DNA from: a virus
DNA length: 24,240 nt
Direction: 5' to 3' (one strand)
Virus record (IMG/VR): IMGVR_UViG_3300028800_002330
Coordinates: 1 to 24,240 of that record
This document shows, piece after piece, positions 16,538 through 24,030 of the stretch. The notes under the pieces were generated by a model. That model had not been told where the DNA came from. It saw only the letters and a program-made list of their open reading frames with translations, and searched no databases. The number at the start of each line of letters is the position of its first letter. The first letter of the stretch is position 1. Both the position numbers and the translations under genes were made by a program.

Positions 16538-16750
16538 ATGGCGTGGACACAAGCGGATCTCGACCAGATCAACCAAGCAATCGCGACCGGTGCATCGCGC
16601 ACGTCGCTGCCAAGTTCTGGTTCGGTCGAGTATCGCGGCCTCAATGACATGCTGCGCATCGGCAAGCTGATCGAGGAGGACCTGGCCGCCGTGTCCGGAA
16701 CTACCAAGCCGTCTCGCATCGTGGAAATCAGCGCCTCCAAAGGTCTGTGA
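16538..16750 (+). CDS. Phage head-tail joining protein, gpW-like
   Basis: This 70-residue protein matches gpW-type head-tail joining proteins of lambda-like prophages, which seal the portal after DNA packaging and let the tail attach. The family's usual size is about 70 residues. Visible traits are the N-terminal helix MAWTQADLDQINQAIATGA, the short beta pair with SVEYRGLNDML, the second helix RIGKLIEEDLAA, and a basic tail. A good ribosome site (AAAGGA) lies 7 bases before the ATG. Its usual neighbours are the terminase upstream and the portal downstream; here it stands alone beyond the lysis genes, so it is a misplaced fragment of a head module, either from a second prophage or moved by rearrangement. 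Confidence 0.78.
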   Translation: MAWTQADLDQINQAIATGASRTSLPSSGSVEYRGLNDMLRIGKLIEEDLAAVSGTTKPSRIVEISASKGL

Positions 16751-16752
16751 CC

Positions 16753-16812
16753 ATGGCAAAGCAACGCATTCGCGTCGCCGCCCATTCCGATGGGCGCGTC
16801 GTGTCCCGAAAG
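16753..16812 (+). pseudogene. Possible 5' stub of a phage portal gene
   Basis: An ATG lies 2 bases after the gpW-like stop, at the place where the portal gene starts in lambda-type head modules. About 20 residues (MAKQRIRVAAHSDGRVVS) look plausible as a basic protein start. Beyond about 16812 the frame runs antisense to a gene that reads better on the minus strand, so the plus-strand frame to 16998 is probably not real. The right end given is approximate. The portal assignment rests only on gene order. Confidence 0.3.
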
Positions 16813-17034
16813 CTGATGACCGGTTTCGATCAACCGCTGCAAAATCCTGGCGTAAGAGTCCGGCGTGGCCCGCCACAGCGCAGGCACTTTCTCCAGGTCC
16901 TTGATGCGCTGGCACGCCGGCGCCCCTGCATGGATATAATTATAATAGAGACTCTCCGAGGGAGCGGCGAAGGCAGGCGACGCCATCAACCCCAATAGAA
17001 ACGCTGCGGTGATCGCGATCCCGGTTCTGGACAT
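16753..17034 (-). pseudogene. Secreted small protein, apparently truncated at its 3' end by phage DNA
   Basis: Starting at ATG 17034, with GGGGGA 7 bases upstream, the frame encodes a clear signal peptide (GIAITAAFLLGLMASPAFA) with likely cleavage before APSESLYYN. The mature part reads PACQRIKDLEKVPALWRAT, then YARILQRLIETGHQL. The frame stays open to 16426, but below about 16750 it is antisense to the gpW-like gene, and between 16753 and 16812 it opposes the possible portal stub. The natural C-terminus therefore seems to be lost. I do not recognise the family. The left end given is arbitrary within the junction zone. Confidence 0.5.
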
Positions 17035-17300
17035 GCCCAATCCCCCGATGCGATCATAGGACTCAGGGTCGAGGCGGCCAAATTGGGCGGCGGTTCGATT
17101 CCAGACCATCGGCTACACCGTATTTACACCGCGACATACATAAACACAGTAATTTCAACGTGTTGATAGTCCGCCCCTGGGCACCATTGCCTCATATTTA
17201 GGCAGTTTAATTCTCTCCCGAAACGCCGCTAAGTAGCTGTTCTAAAAGAGATACTTGGCGCGTCACGGCCGGGAGACGTTAGTCTGACGAGAAGCCACCC

Positions 17301-19214
17301 TTAGTTCTTCGGGAGCATTGGGATAACCATGCCCGCATCCCGGCGAATTTCCTGTTCCACCGTCATGACGACAGCCGGATGGGCTTTTGTGTAAGGCCCA
17401 AGCAAATCGTCGTTGATAAATCTCACGCCCGCGTAGCAGCCGACAAAGGTGGCAACATAGGCGAAGAACAGAACCGTATTCTGCCGGGCGAATTGCGTCA
17501 CCACGCGATAGCGCAGGGCATCCATAATGAATGCGGGGATGGCGAATAACCACCCGGCATGGACGACCGCGCCCCACAGCGTCTGGGCGGACGTATCGCG
17601 CTGCAACAGCCCCGAATTCGCCACCATGAAAGCCGAAGCCGTTGAAAGATAGAGGACGATGAACGGCAGAAGCCATGGCAACGTTGCGATATCAAAGCCA
17701 TACTGTGTGGCTGTTGTGGTCCCCAAGATGCTGAAGCCGTGCTGGGCATAGTTATCGTAAAGAGTGCCGAACCAGTAGAACGGCTGATACCAGTCGGGCT
17801 GCGCCAAGTGAAAATACTGCAGCAGCTTGGCCAAGGCGATCACGTTGACGATGATCGTGGCCACTATCCACGCCACAGTCAGCAGCCGAGTACGCAACGT
17901 CGCTACCAGCGGTGCCGACGCCAAATCTCCGTCCGAAACGGCGCTTGAAATCAATTGTGGAACGGCATTCACAAAGCGCTGCGCCGACTTGGCCCGGGCG
18001 TTCCTCGCCTTCCAGGCTAAGTAAAGGCCGATAAGCAAGACGACGATCAGGACTCCAAGCAAGATCGCATAGTGCTGGTCGACCACGGCCGAGATCGGAT
18101 GCGCCGGTTGCATCGTGACGGTTGTTGTCTTTGCAGGCGGACGCGGCGGTGCGGGGTGCAGAGGCTTCTGCGCCAGCGCGCTCGGTGGCGAGGCTGGGGC
18201 GGGGGACACCGTTGTTGGGGAAGCCGCAGCCGAGGGTGGTGGCGGTGAGGCAGGTGGTGGAGAATTCGCAGGCACAGAGGCGGGAGGCACAGTCACCGCC
18301 GGAGTCGTTGGCGCAGGACCCGTTGAGGGGGAGGCTGGCTGAGGGGCTGGAGCCGCAACTGGAACCGTTGGTGCAGGAGCGGCTGGAGCTACGGCAGTCT
18401 GCGGACTAGGACTTACAGCCGGCGGCACGCTTGTCGGCTGCGAAGCAGGCGCTGCCGGCGCCACGGCGGGGCTCGGTGCAGGATTGTGGTTGGCCAAAAC
18501 AGCGATGATACCGATGCTGCTCGCTACGGTAATGGAATCTCCCGGAATAGTCGATTTGGGCTTGGTCGCAGGGACAATCCCCGCCGGCGGTAGGACCGCC
18601 GTTTCGGGCGCATGGGCGGCATCGCCTCCGTCAAAGAACGTCAACACAACCGAAGATTCCAGATCCCGCATGACTGTCAGGATCGCTAGCGCGCCGGATT
18701 GCTCCGACACCGCTGTGGGATCGTAGACGTGATCGCGGATGAACTTTCCTTGCGCGTATTGGTTCGTGGCACTCCACAAATAGGGTGTCGGAATGCCCTT
18801 GGAGCGATAGCCCCAGCCATTATAACTTTCCAGCATGTAAGCGATGCGCTCGACGCACCAGTTGCCAACGTTTGACAGCCCATCAAAGCCGAGCGCGTCG
18901 ATGGCCGACTCTTCCCATGTGAAAGGCGGATTGCCGCTCACGGGCCTGCCGCGTGGCACGTGAACTGTGCGTTCGGTCAGTGGGTCGCCATTATGGAGAT
19001 GATCGTCGAAGCTGAGGCCGCATTCCAACGCATGGATTAGTCCGACGACATGCCAGGGCACACCGGTCGCAGCCGCCACCTTTTCATACCGGTCGCGGCC
19101 TTTGACAATCCGCCGCGCCGTCGTCTGAATTTCCCGCACGCGTTCAGGGCGCAGAAGCAGCCCCTTCCACAAGGAAGAGTATTCTCCACTTACGGCTTCA
19201 AATTGCGGTCCCAT
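17301..19214 (-). CDS. Lysozyme-like domain fused to a Pro/Ala-rich linker and a multi-helix membrane domain
   Basis: This 637-residue protein starts with a lysozyme-fold muramidase-like domain (about residues 25-215), similar to the lysozyme family proteins of Rhizobiales. The probable catalytic Glu64 lies in LIHALECG, followed by DDHLHNGDPL and later YNGWGYRSKGIPTPYLWSA. A weak hydrophobic stretch (about 228-241) precedes a linker of about 135 residues made mostly of Pro, Ala, Ser and Thr (240-375). Five strong membrane helices follow, near 380-399, 445-467, 508-530, 541-563 and 578-600. No signal peptide is visible, so the location of the muramidase domain is unclear. ATG 19214 is chosen because seven Gs lie 8 bases upstream; GTG 19223 adds three residues. 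It diverges from the patatin gene. Confidence 0.75.
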   Translation of the reverse strand: MGPQFEAVSGEYSSLWKGLLLRPERVREIQTTARRIVKGRDRYEKVAAATGVPWHVVGLIHALECGLSFDDHLHNGDPLTERTVHVPRGRPVSGNPPFTWEESAIDALGFDGLSNVGNWCVERIAYMLESYNGWGYRSKGIPTPYLWSATNQYAQGKFIRDHVYDPTAVSEQSGALAILTVMRDLESSVVLTFFDGGDAAHAPETAVLPPAGIVPATKPKSTIPGDSITVASSIGIIAVLANHNPAPSPAVAPAAPASQPTSVPPAVSPSPQTAVAPAAPAPTVPVAAPAPQPASPSTGPAPTTPAVTVPPASVPANSPPPASPPPPSAAASPTTVSPAPASPPSALAQKPLHPAPPRPPAKTTTVTMQPAHPISAVVDQHYAILLGVLIVVLLIGLYLAWKARNARAKSAQRFVNAVPQLISSAVSDGDLASAPLVATLRTRLLTVAWIVATIIVNVIALAKLLQYFHLAQPDWYQPFYWFGTLYDNYAQHGFSILGTTTATQYGFDIATLPWLLPFIVLYLSTASAFMVANSGLLQRDTSAQTLWGAVVHAGWLFAIPAFIMDALRYRVVTQFARQNTVLFFAYVATFVGCYAGVRFINDDLLGPYTKAHPAVVMTVEQEIRRDAGMVIPMLPKN

Positions 19215-19693
19215 GCTCGACACCCCCCCAACGCCGGCGAATAGAGCAGCAGGAAAACTCTAGCTTAGTATCGCAACGGGCGAAAGTTATGATGGCGAGC
19301 GAACCCTGCAAATCGAAATTTTTGTAAGTCTTGCAACACGCTTCGTATTCCGTGGCGGAAATTTGCGATCGTATTGTCGGCGTATCATGCCGCGAGATTT
19401 GAGACGCGTTTCAACGTTCGGATGGTCTGATTATCAAATCAAATCAGGGTGCAAGCTTGCCGGAAAGATTATTTGCTTCGACTTCAATACCGTTTCGTAC
19501 ATCCGTAGCGGCCAAAATAATACGCAAGCTCATTTATCAATCCGCAGCGCGCACGCCGATTGGTGAATGCACGGAGTTGACGTACACTGCCCTCGGGATT
19601 GCAATGGATCAGGCGCGGAATGCGGCGTGGCCATCGGGGATGGCATGCTCTTCCCAAAAAGCGCTCGGACCATCGCGACGTGGGGGCGTAGCA
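19215..19693. other. Divergent intergenic region between lysozyme-like and patatin genes
   Basis: This 479-base region holds the start signals of both divergent genes. The patatin frame is open back to 19457, but the extra residues do not look like protein. A good plus-strand promoter lies at 19577-19605. I found no convincing minus-strand promoter and no RNA gene; the long leader length leaves room for regulation. Confidence 0.5.
19577..19605 (+). promoter_or_regulatory. Sigma70-like promoter of the patatin gene
   Basis: TTGACG (19577-19582) and TGCAAT (19600-19605) are 17 bases apart, matching the consensus at 5 and 4 of 6 positions. Transcription would start near 19612, after the ATG at 19604, which supports ATG 19694 as the true start and implies a leader of about 80 bases. 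Confidence 0.45.
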
Positions 19694-22600
19694 ATGGAAG
19701 ACGCGAAGAAGTTCGAGACAACGCGGGTCATCGGCCCATTTGCCTATCTCCTGTTCCTGCTTCGCGGCCCCATTTTGGTGACCTTGTTCATGGTGGTCAT
19801 CCTGGTCGATTTCATCATTCCAGGATCGATGAAAGAAGCACTGCGTTACGCGCTTCTTGATCGGGCACTGTGGCACCAGTTTGCCGTTATCGTAGTGGCT
19901 CTGTTGTTGGCGTGCGCCGCTGTGCGCTTCAGCGGTCAGGCGATCATCGAACTGGTCGCTCCCGAGTATTTCGATAGTCCTGGATCGATTGGCCGATTGG
20001 CACATAGTGTGCCCCGCCTTCTGGCCTTTTCCGTCGGACTTGCGGTGGCATGGCCGCTGTTCCTGATCATCATGGATTGGAACGCCTTTCAGAGTGGTCT
20101 CTTTGAGGGCAGCGCGGCTGCCTCGGCCTCGGCGGGAGCCCGTTACTTCGCGGCGGCGATGGCGGGCCTCTATGTCCTGATTGCTTTCTTTGTGGCGGTG
20201 ATTGCTCCGGGTCCGCACGCGCGGGCTCTGAAAACCAGTGTGTCTACCGCAACGACGCGCATTGGTCTCTCCCTGTTTCCATTGGCGCTGGCGGGCATGT
20301 TCACTGCTGCCGTGATGGGCGTCTCCAACCCGGGCATCGCCTATCGTGCCTTGGAACGCTATTCCAGTGCCGTTGTCGGCACCGTCAGCGATGTGCGCCA
20401 GCCCAACGCAGGCAATGTGCTGTGGCGATGGGTTTACGGCAGCGGCGTGCCCGATCAGGCGGAGCGTTACCGCAACTATATCGAGCGCACGGATGTGGCC
20501 CCCGACGCGTCGTCTTCAGGTGCAGTGACGCGAACCTATGTCAGCGCGAAATACTCCGTGCCCTACGTATTGGCCATGCTCCTGTCGCTGCTCGGGGCAT
20601 GCTATGCGGTACGTCTCACCACGGCAGTGTTCATCGATCTCCTTTTTCCTCGACTCTGTAAAGGCCGGGGGCGACGGCTCCGCAACCTTCTACCGCCGCT
20701 GGCTTCAACCGGCTTGGGCATCGCGGTGGCTCTGCAATTCTGTTTTGCCTATTTCCTGGCGAGCCCGCCGGTGGTGCTCTACGGCGCAGAACTCGCCGCC
20801 GCGTGGGCCATCGTGGCTGCCTATGTGGGGGTGGGTGTACTGGCTAGCCTCGGTTCGAGCAGCAATTACATCGACGAAGGACCATGGCGGGAATCGCCGA
20901 GCATCGGGCGACGTTTTGTTGGTGCGGCACACCGGCTTTCCTCACTCGATCAATTCTGGCACTGGTTCCTCAGAGGACTCGTTTTTCTTGGGATTGTCTT
21001 CTTCTTTCTCTTTGCGAATGTAAGGTGGGTGTCGATCCCACAGTGGATCGGACCGGTTGGCATCATTTTGTTGTGGGGCGCGACAGCCTCTGCGGTCATA
21101 TTCATACTGTCCTTTCTGGCCCATGCGACGCGCATTCCGTTCCTAGCGATCATTGTTGTCGCCACTCTTTTCTTCGCCGGGTTTAACATCAACGACAACC
21201 ACGGCTTGCGCATCCTGACCGGGCCCCAACCCGCACCCGGCGATATCGTCAAGACAGGACGGACTCTCGAGCTGGCGAAGTGGATTGCATCGCGGCCTGA
21301 TCGCGACCAATACGATCACTATCCGATATTCCTGATCGCCACCGAAGGCGGCGGTATCCGCGCTGCCTATTTCACGGCCACGGTTTTGGCCGCGCTACAG
21401 GAACGCTGCCCAGCGTTCGCCCTGCACACCATGGCCATTAGCGGTGTCTCTGGCGGCAGTCTTGGCGCCAGCATCTTCGCCGGTCTTGCTGCCGACGACC
21501 GCGCCGCACACAGCAAAAATCCCGGCTGTTCACTGACTGGTAATCGGCAGGCCGGTCCCATGGTGAAGAAAGCGCGGCAGACTCTATCCACCGATCTTTT
21601 ATCGCCGCTGTTGGGGGCGATGCTGTTTCCCGATACCTTGCAGCGCGCACTGCCATTCCCGGTCGGCGGTTTTGACCGCTCCCGCGCACTCGAATATGCA
21701 ATCGAGAATTCCTGGCAAAGCACCTCTCGCGTCCTGGGTGGCGACCCGGGGCGGTTGTCATCGAGCGCCCTCAATCTCTACACGGCGAACAATGCCGTAC
21801 CGAACCTTCTGCTCAACACCACTGAGGCGGGCAAGGGTGATATTGTTCCGTATACCACCGCCGATATCCTCTCGCCAACATCTAACGGCCAAGCTCAGAT
21901 CGACGATGGCAATCTCGATTGCGGTAATCCGGTCGACGCCGGAAACTGTGTCATGCCGTTGTCACGGCTGAAGGCTCTGGCGGTCAGCGATGATCCCGAT
22001 CATCCCGTGGCGCTCAGCACGGCCGCCTTCATCAGTGCGCGGTTCCCGTATCTGACGCCAGCTGGAACTCTGCTCGATCCCGACGGCAAGAACTCCGGCC
22101 GCTATCTTGACGTTAGCGGCGGTCATTACGTCGATGGCGGTTACTTCGAAAATTCCGGTACCTTTCTCTTGTCCAATATCCTCGCGAACCTTGTAGGTGA
22201 CCAACTATGCCTGCTCAGAGGAGATTCTTGTATTGACGTTGACGTTCAGAACGTTGATGAAAGCGCGCTTGAAGCGGCCCGGAACGCGGTCTTCATTGTC
22301 ATTGTCATCCAATCGGAACCCTGCACACGGCATGCCTTCGGCACAAGCTGTGATGAAGCCAAGCCGGTGGATAGCAGCACGTGGAGCGAGGCAATGTCGC
22401 CGCTGCGGGCCCTGTTGTCGACGCGCGAAACCCGCGCTACCTATTCTGGCGATACCCTTCGCTCTATGTCGAAGATGATCGAGGACTTCCGCTTTCCGGC
22501 GACGTCCGCGGCCTCCGGCGGGCCGGCGTCATTGTTGGACGATGGCATCGGCTGCACGCAGGTCGTTTGCATAGTGACTTTGCGCTTCCTCAACCGGCCG

Positions 22601-22849
22601 AACACCGACGTTCCACTTACTTGGCTGCTGTCGGCCGGCGCGCGCCGCTACATGGATCATGCCGTTGATGGAATGGAGCGCGCCGATGTGAGGACAAACA
22701 TTCCACGCGCCAGCGTTACGGATATCACGGACACGGCCGATATCGATCGTGTGCTGGGTTCCTACCGGCGTGTTCTGTGCGTCTTGGCGGCGCGCAAAGA
22801 CGTGGCCGGCTCTCCTTGTGTGGCGCATGCGTCCGTCGCCGCGCGTTAG
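19694..22849 (+). CDS. Polytopic membrane protein with C-terminal patatin-like phospholipase domain
   Basis: This 1051-residue protein has about eleven hydrophobic segments in its first 520 residues, then a patatin-like lipase domain with every catalytic element: the oxyanion-hole motif GGGIRAA (552-558), the nucleophile Ser586 in GVSGGS, and the catalytic Asp814 in DGGYFENSG. Patatins release fatty acids from phospholipids with this Ser-Asp pair. The family is usually soluble or has one anchor, so the large membrane part is unusual. I chose ATG 19694 because GGGGG lies 7 bases upstream and the promoter at 19577-19605 would exclude earlier starts. Residues 815-1051 are soluble with several cysteines. 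It is divergent from the lysozyme-like gene and convergent with a small secreted-protein gene. The natural substrate is unknown. Confidence 0.85.
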   Translation: MEDAKKFETTRVIGPFAYLLFLLRGPILVTLFMVVILVDFIIPGSMKEALRYALLDRALWHQFAVIVVALLLACAAVRFSGQAIIELVAPEYFDSPGSIGRLAHSVPRLLAFSVGLAVAWPLFLIIMDWNAFQSGLFEGSAAASASAGARYFAAAMAGLYVLIAFFVAVIAPGPHARALKTSVSTATTRIGLSLFPLALAGMFTAAVMGVSNPGIAYRALERYSSAVVGTVSDVRQPNAGNVLWRWVYGSGVPDQAERYRNYIERTDVAPDASSSGAVTRTYVSAKYSVPYVLAMLLSLLGACYAVRLTTAVFIDLLFPRLCKGRGRRLRNLLPPLASTGLGIAVALQFCFAYFLASPPVVLYGAELAAAWAIVAAYVGVGVLASLGSSSNYIDEGPWRESPSIGRRFVGAAHRLSSLDQFWHWFLRGLVFLGIVFFFLFANVRWVSIPQWIGPVGIILLWGATASAVIFILSFLAHATRIPFLAIIVVATLFFAGFNINDNHGLRILTGPQPAPGDIVKTGRTLELAKWIASRPDRDQYDHYPIFLIATEGGGIRAAYFTATVLAALQERCPAFALHTMAISGVSGGSLGASIFAGLAADDRAAHSKNPGCSLTGNRQAGPMVKKARQTLSTDLLSPLLGAMLFPDTLQRALPFPVGGFDRSRALEYAIENSWQSTSRVLGGDPGRLSSSALNLYTANNAVPNLLLNTTEAGKGDIVPYTTADILSPTSNGQAQIDDGNLDCGNPVDAGNCVMPLSRLKALAVSDDPDHPVALSTAAFISARFPYLTPAGTLLDPDGKNSGRYLDVSGGHYVDGGYFENSGTFLLSNILANLVGDQLCLLRGDSCIDVDVQNVDESALEAARNAVFIVIVIQSEPCTRHAFGTSCDEAKPVDSSTWSEAMSPLRALLSTRETRATYSGDTLRSMSKMIEDFRFPATSAASGGPASLLDDGIGCTQVVCIVTLRFLNRPNTDVPLTWLLSAGARRYMDHAVDGMERADVRTNIPRASVTDITDTADIDRVLGSYRRVLCVLAARKDVAGSPCVAHASVAAR

Positions 22850-22876
22850 ACGGCGGACGCTGTTTATAACCGCCGC
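22850..22876. terminator. Hairpin between convergent genes, possible bidirectional terminator
   Basis: CGGCGG (22851-22856) pairs with CCGCCG (22870-22875) around a 13-base AT-rich loop. It starts right after the patatin stop and lies just beyond the stop of the minus-strand gene. There is no T-run on either side, so termination is uncertain. Confidence 0.35.
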
Positions 22877-22882
22877 GTTGCG

Positions 22883-23206
22883 TTAGTTGACAATCGTGAA
22901 TGTGTCTCTCGCGCACATCCGCTTGGCGACTGTCACCGTTCGCCGTCCGTCATCGAACAACACTTGGAAGTCGAGGCGCGGACAGTTGTCGAGTTCCCAC
23001 TCGACCGTCACCAAGCGCCTGTAGCCCAACGGTTCGCGCTGGGCGACCGGTGTCCATTTCGTCGTACCCGTCGGCCTGACCTGGACGGCGATCGCCGTCG
23101 CATGCGTGGCGTTCGCAATCGTGAAGGTTTTGGGAGCCGCGATCGCGGTTCCGGTCATTGCGGCGGCGATCACGCCAACCGATATCAACATGTGCAAATT
23201 TTTCAT
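22883..23206 (-). CDS. Small secreted protein of unknown function
   Basis: This 107-residue protein begins with a signal peptide (MKNLHMLISVGVIAAAMTG, then TAIAA), with cleavage likely before or after APK. The mature part of about 85 residues is beta-rich, with KTFTIANATHATAIAVQVRP, ELDNCPRLDFQVLFDD and a final MCARDTFTIVN. The two cysteines (in NCPRLDF and MCARDT) could form one disulfide. The pattern resembles small periplasmic beta-sandwich proteins, but I recognise no family. ATG 23206 is chosen because GAGGGGGG lies 6 bases upstream; ATG 23212 would touch that site. It is convergent with the patatin gene. Confidence 0.65.
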   Translation of the reverse strand: MKNLHMLISVGVIAAAMTGTAIAAPKTFTIANATHATAIAVQVRPTGTTKWTPVAQREPLGYRRLVTVEWELDNCPRLDFQVLFDDGRRTVTVAKRMCARDTFTIVN

Positions 23207-23241
23207 GTTCATCCCCCCTCGCTCATCCGCCGACTTGCGGC

Positions 23242-23270
23242 AATCTACAACGGATCGGCTACTATTTGAA
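23242..23270 (-). promoter_or_regulatory. Candidate promoter of the small secreted-protein gene
   Basis: On the minus strand, TTCAAA (23270-23265) and TAGATT (23247-23242) are 17 bases apart, each matching 4 of 6 consensus positions. The spacing to the ATG at 23206 is reasonable, but the match is modest. Confidence 0.3.
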
Positions 23271-23407
23271 TGTCCATGGCGGTTTTGTTTCGCCGGGCTG
23301 GTGTTGTCCGTGGGCGTAGGCGACCTTAGCGGTATTGTTCATCCAAATGGATTTGGTGCCCGTTTGTCATGGATCCGCTCGCCGTTTTTTTGGACCACCG
23401 GCGGTAG

Positions 23408-23566
23408 ATTTTTTCGATCGCAGGCTCGGTACTCCACGGGGTTTCAGCAGTGGAACGCTACGACTACAACTGCGGCGCTCTGGGCAGTCTGACCTAACGA
23501 GTGGATGGGTGTCAGAGCGCGTTCAAATATGCCTGTTACGACAATCTGAACCGGCTGGTGCAATAG
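23408..23566 (+). pseudogene. Decayed RHS/YD-repeat fragment
   Basis: In one frame the sequence reads ERYDYNCGALGSLT (23453-23494), a stop, then RVDGCQSAFKYACYDNLNRL to a second stop at 23564-23566. This strongly recalls the YD-repeat consensus of RHS toxins and wall-associated proteins, in which YDYDALGNLTSR and then YDALNRL recur about 20 residues apart. The internal stop and the lack of further repeats upstream show it is a remnant. The left limit is only where the frame opens after a stop at 23405-23407. It may be all that remains of an RHS element that once occupied this place. Confidence 0.45.
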
Positions 23567-24030
23567 GCTCGCGGCAATGAGGTTCCGCTCGCACGTTGTC
23601 TCAAAACACGAAGACCGTCCGCTGTCACCCCTGAAGTGCAGCGTTGAACTTTCCTGAATATCGCGCGTCACGCAGCAACATCGCTTCACAAACAATAACA
23701 GAAAAATAGTTGTTAATCTGTTGGGCTGGAAATTTATTGCTCTAATTATTGTATTAATTACAATGGCTTATAAGTGAATTTTGATTCCGCCCCTGCCATT
23801 CACAGCGATATAGCTTTCAAGCATCCGCGGGCGGCACAGCGTCGGCGGCGGCTGAAATGTTTGTTAACCATAAAAACGTACATTTTGTGGCTCTAAATGT
23901 TCCCTGCCATATCGGGGCACTGATTTTCATGCGCCGCAACGTCCGCTTGCGGAACAAGAGAAGGGCAACATCGTTAACATCCACATGATCCGGGCAGCGA
24001 AAGCGGGCCGCCGCATGGTGGAGGTTGTTG
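23567..24030. other. Gene-free stretch with an AT-rich block
   Basis: I see no gene here. Bases about 23690-23790 are markedly AT-rich compared with the rest of the window and contain several -10-like hexamers, including TACAAT (23758-23763) preceded at 16 bases by a weak TTGCTC. This could be an upstream promoter region for the gene at 24031, but it is about 260 bases away. Confidence 0.35.

Noticed and set aside
16228-16647. 139-residue plus-strand frame ahead of and through the gpW-like gene
   Set aside because: Its composition is not protein-like and it overlaps the well-supported gpW-like gene in another frame.
16813-16998. Continuation of the possible portal stub
   Set aside because: It is antisense to the signal-peptide gene starting at 17034, which reads much better.
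18115-18409. Gly/Ala/Glu-rich plus-strand frames
   Set aside because: They are the antisense of the Pro/Ala-rich linker of the lysozyme-like protein.
19457-19693. N-terminal extension of the patatin frame
   Set aside because: The residues do not look like protein, a promoter lies at 19577-19605, and ATG 19694 has a good ribosome site.
23690-23790. AT-rich block as a possible replication origin or attachment site
   Set aside because: No iterons, DnaA-box cluster, tRNA or matching direct repeat was seen.
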